A stretch of 64,000 bases of DNA, from NCBI RefSeq assembly GCF_011759505.1, contig NZ_JAAOYO010000002.1, positions 186,001-250,000 of the forward strand, given 5' to 3'. This document shows positions 49,797 to 61,895 of this stretch, piece after piece. Numbering within the stretch: position 1 is the first letter of the stretch; the number at the start of each line of letters is the position of its first letter. The notes under the pieces were generated by a model. It was not told where the DNA came from, did no database searches, and was given only the letters and a program-made list of their open reading frames with translations. Origin of the DNA: Curtobacterium salicis (GTDB lineage Bacteria; Actinomycetota; Actinomycetes; Actinomycetales; Microbacteriaceae). The translations under genes were made by a program, and so were the position numbers.

Positions 49797-51361
49797 CGGG
49801 GCTCCCCCGTGGCGATGTCGTCCGGCGCTGCCGCGGTCAGGCCGTCCGCGTGCAGGACAACCTCGTCGGCGTCGAGCGCGCGGACGAGGTCGCGGTCGTG
49901 GGTCACGACGACCACGGCGGTCCCATCGTCCGCGAGCGCTCCGAGGTGGTCCACGACCGCGGTCCAGGTGGCTCGGTCCTGACCGGACGTCGGCTCGTCG
50001 AGGACCAGGACCGGCGGGCGTGTCGCGACGACGGCGGCGATCGCGAGACGACGCTGCTCCCCGCCGGAGAGGGTGAACGGGTTCGCGTCCGCGAGGTGGT
50101 CGAGGCGGAACGTGTCGAGCAACCCGGTGACACGCTCGTCGACCTCGGCCTCCGGCAAGCCGAGGGCGGCGGGACCGGCGACGAGTTCTTCGCGGACCGA
50201 TCGGGCGATGAACTGGTGTTCCGGGTCCTGGAACACGGTGCCGATGCGTGCAGCGAGCTCACGGCTCGTCCACGAGGACGGCGCAGTGCTCGTCGTCCCG
50301 GCGAGGCGCGGGGTGGCGTCGAGCGTTCCACCGGCGGGGCGGAGGAGACCCGCGAGGGTGAGCCCGAGCGTGCTCTTGCCGACGCCGTTGGGCCCGGTGA
50401 CGGCGAGGACCCGGCCGCTCCGGACCGCGAGGTCGATGTCCTGTCCGACGTGGTGCGTCTGCTCCCGGAGTCGACGGCGGGTGCGGGGTCGCCCACTCCG
50501 GCTGGTCGCCAGACCGCGCGCACGGAGCAGGTCGACGTCGTCGGAGGTGACGTGTGCCTCCGGTCCGACCGCGACCGCTCGCGCCGACCCTCGCGCCGGC
50601 GCGGAGCCCGGGATCCACACACCGCCTCGCTCGAGGGCGTCGCCGTGCACTGCGAGCACCTCGCCGGGCGCCGCGTCCGCCACGACCCCGCCGCCGGGCT
50701 CGAGGAGCACCAGACGGTCGACCAGGTCGAGCCAGGTACCGATGCGGTGCTCGACCACGAGCAGTGTGGCCCCGGTGTCGTCGAGGAGCGCCCGGACGGC
50801 GTCGTGCACCTGCGTCACACCGGACGGGTCGAGGTTCGCGCACGGTTCGTCGAGCACGAGTGCACCCGGGCGCATCGCGAGCACCCCGGCGAGCGCCAGC
50901 CGCTGCCGCTGCCCACCGGAGAGCTTCGTGGTGGAGCGGTCGAGCGGCAGGTCGAGCCCGACGACGTCGAGGGCGTGCTCCACCCGCGGCCAGATCTCGT
51001 TGCGCGGGACGCCGAGGTTCTCGCAGCCGAAGGCGACGTCGTCGCCGATCCGCGACATCACGGTGTGCGCCTCGGGGTCCTGCATCACGAGGCCGACGCG
51101 TCCCCGGACGGTTCGGGGGTCGGCACCGTCGACGAGGACGGTTCCCTCGACGGAAGCCGCGGTCTCGTCACCGTCGTCCGGGTCGTCCGCGAGGACACCC
51201 GCGGCAGCGCGGAGGACCGTCGACTTCCCGGCGCCGGACGACCCCACGACGGCGACGCGCTCCCCTGGCCGGATGTCGAGTTCGACGTTCCGGACCGCCC
51301 AGGCCTGCCGCTCCGGGTACCGCCATCCCCAGCCGCGGAACGTGATGTGTGCGCTGGTCAC
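49793..51361 (-). CDS. ECF transporter double ATPase (YkoD type)
   Basis: A 522-residue protein with two ABC ATPase domains fused in tandem. Domain 1 has GSSGAGKST and LSGGQRQRLAL; domain 2 has GPNGVGKST and LSGGEQRRLAI, each followed by a Walker B (VLDEPCANLD, VLDEPTSGQD). In canonical ECF systems these are two proteins (EcfA/EcfA'); the fusion is the YkoD form. The GTG start overlaps the stop of the S component. It energises thiamine-type uptake. Confidence 0.94.
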   Translation of the reverse strand: MTSAHITFRGWGWRYPERQAWAVRNVELDIRPGERVAVVGSSGAGKSTVLRAAAGVLADDPDDGDETAASVEGTVLVDGADPRTVRGRVGLVMQDPEAHTVMSRIGDDVAFGCENLGVPRNEIWPRVEHALDVVGLDLPLDRSTTKLSGGQRQRLALAGVLAMRPGALVLDEPCANLDPSGVTQVHDAVRALLDDTGATLLVVEHRIGTWLDLVDRLVLLEPGGGVVADAAPGEVLAVHGDALERGGVWIPGSAPARGSARAVAVGPEAHVTSDDVDLLRARGLATSRSGRPRTRRRLREQTHHVGQDIDLAVRSGRVLAVTGPNGVGKSTLGLTLAGLLRPAGGTLDATPRLAGTTSTAPSSWTSRELAARIGTVFQDPEHQFIARSVREELVAGPAALGLPEAEVDERVTGLLDTFRLDHLADANPFTLSGGEQRRLAIAAVVATRPPVLVLDEPTSGQDRATWTAVVDHLGALADDGTAVVVVTHDRDLVRALDADEVVLHADGLTAAAPDDIATGEPR

Positions 51362-52005
51362 GCGGCGGAGGCTCGTGGCCGGCGCCCGTGCTCCCGTCCG
51401 GCCGCGAACGAGGACAGCACCCCGGTACGGGCGAGTGCGCGGACGAGCAACCACGATCCGATGCCGGAGATCACGACACCGGAGATGACCGCGCAGATCA
51501 CGTACGTCACCTGGAACGAGGCAGTCGCTCCCGCGTAGTAGCGGAAGGCGTCGTTCAGACCGAGCGCCAGGCCGGTTGCAGCCCCGGCGAGCATGACCAC
51601 CGGCAGCTTCCACACCCGATAGAGGAACAGAGCGAGCACGATCTCGGCGCCGATGCCCTGCACCAGCCCAGAGAGCAGCGTGCCCCAACCCCACTGGGTG
51701 CCGAGCATCGCTTCGACGGACGCGGCGACGATCTCGCCGAAGAGCGCTGCGCCGGGCTTGCGGACGACGATGGCGACGAGCGGTCCCGCGAGCAGCCAGA
51801 CGCCGCCGACGAGGGCCTGCGACCCCGGCAGGACCAGACCGAGCCCCGCTCCGATCGGCTCGTAGGCGAAGTCCCAGAGCTTGAAGACGACGCCGACCGC
51901 GACCGCGAGGACCGCGGCGACGACGATGTCGACGACCCGCCAGCGCAACGAGCGCTTCGGGACGTGGCGTTCGGTGGTCGTGGTGGTGGGTGCACCAGTG
52001 GACAT
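51358..52005 (-). CDS. ECF transporter S component, YkoE family (thiamine/HMP)
   Basis: A 215-residue substrate-binding membrane protein of the YkoE family with about six spans (VVDIVVAAVLAVAVGVVF, ALVGGVWLLAGPLVAIVV, AVISGVVISGIGSWLLV). The TPP riboswitch immediately upstream supports thiamine or its pyrimidine precursor HMP as the ligand. ATG 52005 is preferred over 52032 because GGGAGGAG at the end of the riboswitch is its ribosome site. Confidence 0.92.
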   Translation of the reverse strand: MSTGAPTTTTTERHVPKRSLRWRVVDIVVAAVLAVAVGVVFKLWDFAYEPIGAGLGLVLPGSQALVGGVWLLAGPLVAIVVRKPGAALFGEIVAASVEAMLGTQWGWGTLLSGLVQGIGAEIVLALFLYRVWKLPVVMLAGAATGLALGLNDAFRYYAGATASFQVTYVICAVISGVVISGIGSWLLVRALARTGVLSSFAAGREHGRRPRASAA

Positions 52006-52011
52006 CGCGAT

Positions 52012-52104
52012 GACTCCTCCCTGCGCCGGCATGATCCGGATCAGGTTCGACGGTCGGAGCGCGGTTCGCTCCCTCTCAGCCCGCTCTGGCGGACTCCCGT
52101 GTGT
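52012..52104 (-). ncRNA. TPP riboswitch (THI element)
   Basis: On the minus strand the leader carries ACGGGAG at the 5' side, then GGGCTGAGAGGG, then ACCTGATCCGGATCATGCCG and GCGCAGGGAGG, the conserved THI box order. The 3' end of the aptamer overlaps the Shine-Dalgarno of the YkoE gene, so TPP binding should hide the ribosome site and switch off translation of the importer. Confidence 0.95.
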
Positions 52105-52124
52105 GTCCCAGCAGTGTACCCACC

Positions 52125-52168
52125 GGACAGGAGGCGCGTGGTCTCGGTGACCACGTGCCTCCTGGCCG
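52125..52168. terminator. Type B (GACAGGAGGC variant) hairpin
   Basis: AGGAGGC-g-CGTGGT pairs with ACCACG-t-GCCTCCT around a 7-nt loop. It separates the GerW-like gene from the riboswitch leader. Confidence 0.75.
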
Positions 52169-52176
52169 TCAGGCGG

Positions 52177-52506
52177 TCACTTCTTGAGCGCGCGGATGAG
52201 CTTGACGAGCACCTTGCCGGCGACCCAGATGACCGGGATGCTGACGGTGAGGAGCGAGATGACGTTCGGCTCGAAGGCGAGGTCCTGTCCGGGCCGGCGG
52301 ACGTAGGCACCGACCGGGAGCGAGACGGCGCCGCCGCCGCCACCGCCGGCACCGTCCTCATCGGCGTCGGAACCGCCGCCGAAGCCGTACCAGTTGACGG
52401 AGACGGGGATCAGCGTGCTGTCGCCGACCTCCACCGGGTCCCCGTAGTTCGAGGTGACGCCGACGGGTCGGACCTTGTCTGCGATCTGCGTGACGATGTT
52501 GGTCAT
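52177..52506 (-). CDS. GerW/YtfJ-family protein
   Basis: A 109-residue protein of the GerW (YtfJ) family. VTSNYGDPVEVGDSTLIPVSV and YGFGGGSD near the N-terminus and a Gly-rich centre are diagnostic; the C-terminus is a hydrophobic helix (LLTVSIPVIWVAGKVLVKL) that may sit on the membrane. In Bacillus it helps spore germination. Microbacteriaceae do not sporulate, so its role here is different and unknown. Confidence 0.85.
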   Translation of the reverse strand: MTNIVTQIADKVRPVGVTSNYGDPVEVGDSTLIPVSVNWYGFGGGSDADEDGAGGGGGGAVSLPVGAYVRRPGQDLAFEPNVISLLTVSIPVIWVAGKVLVKLIRALKK

Positions 52507-52717
52507 GTCGGCGACGCTACTCCGCGAGCACTGGCTGTCGGACCGGCCGTGACGAAGTGTGGACGAGCGCCGCGGTCGGTCGTCCTGTGGAGGAGTGGAC
52601 GGACCTGTCCGACGCTGCGTGTGGAGAGCCGGAACGCTCCACAGTGCGAGTCTGAGCGCCGGACATCACAGGGGTACGCCGATACGTTGGCCCAGTTCAT
52701 CTCTCCTGGAGGCACGT

Positions 52718-55116
<2,399 letters not shown>

Positions 55117-55120
<4 letters not shown>

Positions 55121-57609
55121 CCCGCCGGAACCCGACCTCGACCTACCGTCTGCAGGTCACCGCCGACTTCGACCTGAACGCCGCGCAGGAGGTCGTCGAC
55201 TACGTCCGCGACCTCGGGGCCGACTGGATCTACCTGTCCCCCGTCCTGCAGGCGGAGCCCGGTTCCGGACACGGCTACGACGTCGTCGACCACACGCACG
55301 TCGACACCGACCGCGGCGGCGACGACGCGATGCGTGCCCTCGCCGAGGCGGCCCACGCAGCGGGGCTCGGGGTCCTCGTCGACGTCGTGCCGAACCACGT
55401 CGGCGTCGCCACCCCGGCCGTGAACCCGTGGTGGTGGTCGCTGCTCGAGCACGGCCAGGAGTCCCCCGTGGCGTGGGCGTTCGACATCGACTGGGCCGCC
55501 GGCGACGGACGCCTGCGCATCCCCGTGCTCGACGACCGGCTGCTCGACGCCGTCACCCTCGAGGCCGGCAGCACCGACGGGACGGCTCCGCGTCTGCTCG
55601 TCGGGGAGACCGCGTACCCGACTGCGCCCGGCACCGTGCACGACGGTGACGACGTGGAGACGGTGCACGCCCGGCAGCACTACGAGTTCGTGCACTGGAA
55701 GCGCGCTGACTCCGAACTGAACTACCGCCGGTTCTTCGCGGTGAACACCCTCGCCGCGATCCGCGTCGAGGAGCCCGAGGTGTTCGCGGCCTCCCACGGC
55801 GTCATCGGCTCGTGGTTCCGCGACGGTCTCGTCGACGGGCTGCGGATCGACCACCCGGACGGGCTCTACGACCCGGCCGGCTACCTCGACGACCTCGCGG
55901 ATCTGACGGGTGGGGCCTACACCCTGGTCGAGAAGATCCTCGAGCCGGGTGAACTGCTGCCGTCGTCGTGGCCGGTGGACGGCACGACCGGCTACGACGC
56001 CCTCGGCTTCATCGACCGCGTGTTCGTGGACCCGGCGGGCGAAGGCCCCCTCACCGCACTCGAGGACCGGCTCCGCGGCGCGCACGTGTCGTGGCAGGAC
56101 CTCACGCACGGCACCCGTCGCGGGATCGCCGACGGCATCCTGAACAGCGAAGTCCGACGCCTGGCGCGCCTCCTGGTCGTCGACCCGGCCGTCCAGGGTG
56201 ACGGCACCCCCGTGTCGGAGGACCGGATCGTCGACGCCGTCGCAGAACTCGTCGCGAGCTTCGAGGTGTACCGCACCTACCTCCCGGAGGGCATCCACCA
56301 CCTGATCGAGGCGCTCGAAGTCGCGGCCGAGGCCCGGCCCGACCTCGCCGACGTCGTCGACCGCATCGCGCCGGCGCTGTGCGACCCGGACAACGCGGCC
56401 GCGATCCGCCTGCAGCAGACCAGCGGCATGGTGATGGCGAAGGGCGTCGAGGACACCGCGTTCTACCGGACGTCCCGTCTGTCATCCCTCAGCGAGGTCG
56501 GCGGTGACCCGAGCGTCTTCTCGGTGACCCTCGACGAGTTCCACGCGGCACAGCGCGAGCGGCTCGCAAGCTGGCCGCACACCATGACGACCCTCACCAC
56601 GCACGACACGAAGCGCAGCGAGGACACACGCGCCCGCATCGCCGTCCTGTCCGAGCTCGGCGACGAATGGACCGCGACGTTCGACCGCCTGAACGCGCTC
56701 GCGCCGCTCGAGGACGGCGTGTTCGCCAACCTCCTCTGGCAGGCGATCGTCGGAGCGCGGCCCGCCTCGCGCGAACGCCTGCACGCCTACGCTGAGAAGG
56801 CCTCCCGCGAAGCCGGTGACAGCACGACGTGGACCGAGCCGGACGAGTCGTTCGAGGAGCAGATGCACGCTCTCGTCGACGCCGCGTTCGACGACCCGGC
56901 CGTGGTCGCCGAGCTCGACGCCCTCGACGAGCGGATCGACGCTGCCGGCTGGTCGAACGGCCTCGGCGCGAAGATCGTGCAGCTCACCGCTCCGGGCGTC
57001 CCGGACGTCTACCAGGGCACCGAGTCATGGGACCGATCGCTCGTCGACCCGGACAACCGGCGACCCGTGGACTACGCCGAGCGTCGTCACGTCCTCGCCG
57101 CACTCGACGGTGCCGACGACGACGGTCCCGATGCGCTGCCCGCGATCGACCTCGGCGGCGCCGCGAAGACCCTCGTCACGAGCCGTGCCCTCCGCGTCCG
57201 CCGCGACCACCCGGAACTGTTCTCGCGGTACGTCCCGCTCGACGCGACCGGACCTGCGGCCGACCACGTGGTCGCCTTCGACCGTGGCGGCGTGGTGACG
57301 GTCGCCACGCGACTGCCCCTGGGCCTCCAGACCGTCGGCGGGTGGGCCGACACGCTCCTGCACGTCGTCCCGGTGGAGCGTGTGGACCTGCTGACCGGGA
57401 GGCGCTTCCCGGCCGACCGCGACCTGCTGCTCGCCGAGGTGCTCACCGACTTCCCCGTCGCGCTGCTCGTCCCGGCCGACGTCGTCGACGGAGCGGGACA
57501 CGACGCCACCGAGACCAGCACGACCGGCAGCACGAACACCAGCAACAGCACTGATGACACCGAGACCGACGCGCAGGCCGAGGTCGAGATCCTGGAGGGT
57601 CACGCATGA
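55117..57609 (+). CDS. treY: Maltooligosyltrehalose synthase
   Basis: An 830-residue GH13_26 enzyme that turns the reducing-end bond of maltodextrin into an alpha,alpha-1,1 (trehalose) bond. [14 protein letters not shown] at the start, [13 protein letters not shown] (nucleophile), [14 protein letters not shown] (acid) and [14 protein letters not shown] are all family signatures. The last 35 residues are Ser/Thr/Asp-rich low complexity. The ATG overlaps the glgX stop; the stop overlaps the treZ start. Confidence 0.95.
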
Positions 57610-59360
57610 CCAGTCCCGACCGCTACGGCGTCTGGGCCCCCGAACCCGAGAACGTCCGACTCGTCGTCGACGGTACCGAGTACCCGCTCACCCGTGGGGA
57701 CGACGACTGGTGGACGACCGAGGAGGTCCTCCCCGTCGTCGGAGCCCGCTACGGCTTCCGCATCGACGAGGACGACTCTGTCCGCCCCGATCCGCGCAGC
57801 CGCTTCCAGCCCGAGGGCGTGCACGGGCCCTCCGAGGTCGTCGACCCGGCGCGCTTCGCCTGGACCGACGACGCCTGGACCGGTCGTCCCGCACGGGGCG
57901 GCGTCATCTACGAGATGCACATCGGCACCTACACGCCCGAGGGGACCCTCGACGCAGCAGCCGCCAAGCTCGAGCACCTGGTGGAGCTCGGCGTGGAGTT
58001 CGTCGAGCTCCTGCCCGTGAACGGCGTCAACGGCGAGTGGAACTGGGGCTACGACGGCGTCGCCTGGTACGCGGTGCACGCGCCGTACGGCGGCCCGGAC
58101 GCCTACGACCGCTTCGTCGACCGCGCCCACGCACTCGGGCTCGGCGTCATCCAGGACGTCGTCTACAACCACCTCGGACCGAGCGGGAACTACCTGCCGC
58201 TCTACGGGCCGTACCTGGTGCAGGGGCTCGCCAACACGTGGGGTGACTCGGTCAACGTCGAAGAGCCCGAAGTCCGCCGCTACGTCCTGGACAACGTCCG
58301 GATGTGGTTCCGCGACCACCACGTCGACGGTCTGCGGCTCGATGCCGTGCACGCCATCCGCGACACGACCCGGCCGCACATCCTGGCCGAGATGGCCAGC
58401 GAGACCGACGCGTTCTCGTCGTTCGCCGGCAAGCCGCTGTCACTCATCGCCGAATCGGACCTCAACGACCCGATCATGTTCCGGCCGCGTGAAGCCGCGG
58501 GCTACGGGCTCGCCGGCCAGTGGTCGGACGACTTCCACCACGCCGTGCACGTCGCCGTCACCGGCGAGACGAACGGCTACTACGCCGACTTCGCCCCGCT
58601 GACCGCGCTGGCGAAGGTCCTCGACCAGGGCTTCTTCCATGACGGCACCTGGTCGTCGTTCCGCGGCAAGCGGCACGGCCGACCGATCGACCGCGGCACC
58701 TCGCCGACGACCGCCCTGGTCGTGGCGAACCAGAACCACGACCAGATCGGCAACCGCGCCGCCGGCGATCGTCTCGCCGCGACCGTGTCCGACGAGGGCC
58801 TGGTCATCGCCGCCGCCCTCACCCTGCTCGGCCCGTTCACGCCGATGCTCTTCATGGGCGAGGAGTTCGCCGCCACGACCCCGTGGCAGTTCTTCACCTC
58901 GCACCCGGAGCCGGAGCTCGGCAAGGTCACCGCCGAGGGGCGGATCAAGGAGTTCGCCGAGCACGGCTGGGACGAGTCCACGGTCCCCGACCCGCAGGAC
59001 CCGACGACGTTCACCAACTCGAAGCTCGACTGGTCCGACGTCGACTCCGAACGTGGGGCGCGGATCCTCAACGCCTACCGGGTGCTCGTCGCACTCCGCC
59101 GCACCGACGAGGCGTTCGTCGACCACCGGTACGAGGCGAACGCGATCCGGTTCAGCGAGGACGAGCGCTGGCTCGTGCTCACCCGCGGGCTGCTCGGCCC
59201 GACGGCGGCGCCCGTGCACGTCGTCGTCAACCTGTCGGACGACCCGGCGGAGGTCCCGCTCGTGGGGGCGACCGGCGAGGTGCTCTTCAGCTTCGGAGAC
59301 GCCGACTTCGACACCGACGGCGTCCGCTTCGCGGGTCGAGGGCTCGTCGTGGTGCGCTGA
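57606..59360 (+). CDS. treZ: Maltooligosyltrehalose trehalohydrolase
   Basis: A 584-residue GH13_10 enzyme that releases trehalose from maltooligosyltrehalose. An N-terminal beta domain ([17 protein letters not shown]) precedes the barrel with [26 protein letters not shown] and [15 protein letters not shown]. With glgX and treY it forms the complete TreX/Y/Z route from glycogen or maltodextrin to trehalose. A 50-bp perfect palindrome follows the stop. Confidence 0.96.
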   Translation: MTSPDRYGVWAPEPENVRLVVDGTEYPLTRGDDDWWTTEEVLPVVGARYGFRIDEDDSVRPDPRSRFQPEGVHGPSEVVDPARFAWTDDAWTGRPARGGVIYEMHIGTYTPEGTLDAAAAKLEHLVELGVEFVELLPVNGVNGEWNWGYDGVAWYAVHAPYGGPDAYDRFVDRAHALGLGVIQDVVYNHLGPSGNYLPLYGPYLVQGLANTWGDSVNVEEPEVRRYVLDNVRMWFRDHHVDGLRLDAVHAIRDTTRPHILAEMASETDAFSSFAGKPLSLIAESDLNDPIMFRPREAAGYGLAGQWSDDFHHAVHVAVTGETNGYYADFAPLTALAKVLDQGFFHDGTWSSFRGKRHGRPIDRGTSPTTALVVANQNHDQIGNRAAGDRLAATVSDEGLVIAAALTLLGPFTPMLFMGEEFAATTPWQFFTSHPEPELGKVTAEGRIKEFAEHGWDESTVPDPQDPTTFTNSKLDWSDVDSERGARILNAYRVLVALRRTDEAFVDHRYEANAIRFSEDERWLVLTRGLLGPTAAPVHVVVNLSDDPAEVPLVGATGEVLFSFGDADFDTDGVRFAGRGLVVVR

Positions 59361-59374
59361 CGCAACCGACCACG

Positions 59375-59424
59375 TCACGGACAGGAGGCCCGGTACCAGC
59401 TGGTACCGGGCCTCCTGTCCGTGA
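59375..59424. terminator. 50-bp perfect palindrome (type B variant)
   Basis: Two 25-bp arms meet at CAGCTG without a loop; the left arm carries GGACAGGAGGCCCGGTACC. It lies between the convergent treZ and aldo/keto reductase genes as a bidirectional terminator. Confidence 0.9.
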
Positions 59425-59439
59425 GGCGGTGCGTTCCGC

Positions 59440-60444
59440 TCAGGCGGGACGCTGTGCCGGGGAGACGTTCCTCGCGGCGTCGCGCTCCGGGATGTCCCCG
59501 AGCGCTTCGTCGATGCGAGCCATCGTGCCGGCGTCGAGCTTCACGCCGGCGGCCTTCACGTTGTCGGTCACCTGCGACGGACGCGAGGCGCCGACGATCG
59601 CCGACGCGACGTTCTCGTTCTGCAGGGTCCAGGCGATGGCGAGCTGCGCGAGCGTGAGCCCGGACTCGTCCGCGACCGGCTGGAGACGCTGGACGGCTTC
59701 GAGGACCTCGTCGCGCATGAACCGCTTGATCATGTCCGCGCCGCCCTTCTCGTCCGTGGCACGCGATCCCTCGGGCAGGGGCTGACCCGGCTTGTACTTG
59801 CCCGTGAGGACACCCTGGGCGATCGGGGACCAGACGATCTGCGACAGACCCAGCTGCTTCGATGCGGGGACGACCTCGCCCTCGATCACGCGCCACAGCA
59901 TCGAGTACTGCGGCTGGTTCGAGATGAGCTGGAAGCCGAGCTCCTTCGCGAGGGCCGCACCGGCGCGGATCTGCTCCGCCGACCACTCGCTGACGCCGAT
60001 GTAGAGCGCCTTGCCCTGACGGACGACGTCCGCGAAGGCCTGCATCGTCTCTTCGAGGGGCGTCTCGTAGTCGTAACGGTGTGCCTGGTAGAGGTCGACG
60101 TAGTCGGTCTGCAGACGCTCCAGCGAGCCGTTGATCGACTCCATGATGTGCTTGCGGCTCAGACCGACGTCATTGTGCCCCTTGGGGCCGGTCGGCCAGT
60201 AGACCTTCGTGAAGACCTCGAGGGACTGACGACGCTCGCCCTTGAGTGCTTCGCCGAGGACGGTCTCGGCTGCCGTGTTGGCGTAGGTGTCTGCGGTGTC
60301 GAACGTGGTGATGCCGGCGTCGAGCGCTGCCCGCACGCACTGGGTGGCGACGTCGTTCTCGACCTGCGAGCCGTGCGTCAGCCAGTTGCCGTAGGTGATC
60401 TCGGAGATCTTGAGACCTGAGTTGCCTAGGTACCTGAATTCCAT
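59440..60444 (-). CDS. Aldo/keto reductase (KCNAB/YghZ-like)
   Basis: A 334-residue AKR barrel. The catalytic tetrad is visible: Asp and Tyr in TFDTADTYANT, Lys in FTKVYWP, His in YQAHRYDYE. NADPH loops SEWS and WSPIAQGVLTGKY are present. It resembles the potassium-channel beta-subunit-like reductases that reduce toxic aldehydes. The ATG is seven nt after a -10-like TAGCGT (60452-60457, minus strand), so the message is probably leaderless. Confidence 0.94.
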   Translation of the reverse strand: MEFRYLGNSGLKISEITYGNWLTHGSQVENDVATQCVRAALDAGITTFDTADTYANTAAETVLGEALKGERRQSLEVFTKVYWPTGPKGHNDVGLSRKHIMESINGSLERLQTDYVDLYQAHRYDYETPLEETMQAFADVVRQGKALYIGVSEWSAEQIRAGAALAKELGFQLISNQPQYSMLWRVIEGEVVPASKQLGLSQIVWSPIAQGVLTGKYKPGQPLPEGSRATDEKGGADMIKRFMRDEVLEAVQRLQPVADESGLTLAQLAIAWTLQNENVASAIVGASRPSQVTDNVKAAGVKLDAGTMARIDEALGDIPERDAARNVSPAQRPA

Positions 60445-60451
60445 GGACCCG

Positions 60452-60457
60452 ACGCTA
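60452..60457 (-). promoter_or_regulatory. Leaderless -10 of the aldo/keto reductase gene
   Basis: TAGCGT on the minus strand, seven nt before the ATG at 60444. Confidence 0.5.
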
Positions 60458-60574
60458 CTGGAGTGAGCGCGCACGCGGGAGGCCGCGGCAGTACCTGTGT
60501 ACAACCGGCCGCGGGGTGTGAACGGTGTCTGGGAGGCGTGCGGGCGGGCTGCCGGGGCTGGCCGCTCCGGAGCG

Positions 60575-60748
60575 GCGAGCGGGCGGGATGCCGGCACCGG
60601 CCGCTCCCGACCCGCGAGCGGGCGGAATGTCGGGGTTGGCCGTTCCGGACTCGCGAGCGGGCCGAATGCCGGGGCTGGCGCCTCCGGACCCGCGAGCGGG
60701 CGGAATGTCGGGGCGCTGCCTCCCGTGAGCCCGCCGTTCCGCCCGCTC
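60575..60748. repeat. 39-bp tandem repeat with type A core
   Basis: Four units start at 60575, 60614, 60653 and 60692, exactly 39 bp apart. Each begins GCGAGCGGGCGGAATG (with single changes) and continues with a variable CGGGGYTGGCCGYTCCGGA-like part. A single reversed arm (TTCCGCCCGCTC, about 60736-60747) closes the array. It is in the 407-bp gap between the reductase and the endonuclease-like gene and no credible gene is present. Confidence 0.9.
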
Positions 60749-60851
60749 AGCCCCCGGACGTCTTCCTCCACAAGCGGCCCTGGGAGTGACACCGTCCACA
60801 CCGGAGGCGCTTCTCAGCCACGCCGCTCCGGCGCGGCCCGAGCATCGACGC

Positions 60852-61766
60852 ATGTCTCCGAAAGCTCCGCTCCCCCCGGCCCTGCGCCGGTCACCGTTCC
60901 GGGTGCGTCGCGCGCTCCGCATGGGGGTCTCTCGCGGGCGTCTCGATGCTCGGGATCTCCGTCGCCCGTTCCACGGCATCCGGTGTGCTGAGCAACCGCG
61001 GACTCCGGACGAGCTCGCACGAGCACTTGCACCACGGTTGCGCGACGACCAGGTGTTCAGTCACTCGACTGCCGCGATGCTGCTCGGTGTGCCGCTCCCC
61101 CGCCGCCTCGAACGCGATCCCCGGCTGCACGTCACGACGATCGGTACGGATCAGGCGCTTCGTGTCGGCGGTTCCGTCGGCCACCGTGCCAAGGCAGGCA
61201 CAGTACGGGTGGTCCACAGCAGGGGCGTGGCCCTCACGCATCCGGCTGACACCTTCACCGCGCTCGCCTCCGTCCTGTCCGTCGATGAACTCATCGTCGC
61301 CGGCGACGCCCTGGTGGGTTGGCTCGGCTGGACGACTCTGCCGGAGCTGGCTGCCGCGGTCCGCCGTCGCCGCGGCTGTCGCGGCGTCGTGAAGCTCCGG
61401 GCGGCCCTCGCTGAGATCCGGATCGGATCCCGCTCTCCCGGTGAGACGAGGACCCGGCTCGTGCTGACCCGGTCGGGTCTCCCACAGCCCAGGTTGAACC
61501 ACGACGTCGTGGTGGACGGTCGGTGGGTGGCGTGCGTCGACCTCGCGTTCCCAGAGGCTCGCGTCGCGATCGAGTACGAGAGCGACCTGCATCGGACGGA
61601 TCCCAGGACGTTCCGCAAGGACCTCACTCGGGGTGAGCTCCTGAAGGACGACGACTGGTGGTTGGTCCGAGCGACGGCCGATGACATCGGACCGTCCGTG
61701 GACCGTTTCGTGGCGCGGGTTCGACGCCTCCTCGATGTGGGCGGGAGCGGCCGACATCGCCCATGA
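60852..61766 (+). CDS. Endonuclease-like (DUF559/Vsr-fold) protein
   Basis: A 304-residue protein. The N-terminal part resembles an AbiEi-type winged-helix region (LPPALRRSPFRVRRALRMG, VFSHSTAAMLLGVPLP). The C-terminal domain has the PD-(D/E)xK-like order DLAFPEARVAIEYES, then GELLKDDDWWLVR. ATG 60852 (MSPKAPLPPALR) is preferred over an upstream GTG at 60786. Such proteins are multi-copy in Microbacteriaceae and have been linked to type IV toxin-antitoxin or phage-defence contexts; no partner gene is adjacent here. Confidence 0.75.
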   Translation: MSPKAPLPPALRRSPFRVRRALRMGVSRGRLDARDLRRPFHGIRCAEQPRTPDELARALAPRLRDDQVFSHSTAAMLLGVPLPRRLERDPRLHVTTIGTDQALRVGGSVGHRAKAGTVRVVHSRGVALTHPADTFTALASVLSVDELIVAGDALVGWLGWTTLPELAAAVRRRRGCRGVVKLRAALAEIRIGSRSPGETRTRLVLTRSGLPQPRLNHDVVVDGRWVACVDLAFPEARVAIEYESDLHRTDPRTFRKDLTRGELLKDDDWWLVRATADDIGPSVDRFVARVRRLLDVGGSGRHRP

Positions 61767-61788
61767 GCGACGCTTCAGTGAACAATGG

Positions 61789-61817
61789 TTGACGCTTCAA
61801 CCAAACGCGTGCAGAAT
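61789..61817 (+). promoter_or_regulatory. Promoter of the YceI gene with repeated element
   Basis: TTGACG (61789-61794) and CAGAAT (61812-61817) are 17 nt apart. GACGCTTCA occurs at 61769-61777 and 61791-61799, 22 bp apart (two helical turns), with the second copy overlapping the -35, a plausible regulator site. Confidence 0.65.
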
Positions 61818-61895
61818 GGGCTACCATCAGGTTCGATGCGGGCGTATGCAACAGAGCGCCCGCCCCATGACTCACCGCTCGAAGAAGGACACACC

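Noticed and set aside
60575..60748. Repeat protein encoded by the 13-codon periodic frame
   Set aside because: The frame has no ribosome site, its composition is Arg/Cys/Gly junk, and the same DNA arm occurs as non-coding palindromes at 46.5 kb.
60852..61766. Type IV toxin-antitoxin pair
   Set aside because: The AbiEi-like N-terminus is present but no AbiEii-type nucleotidyltransferase lies next to it; the C-terminal domain looks like an endonuclease fold instead.
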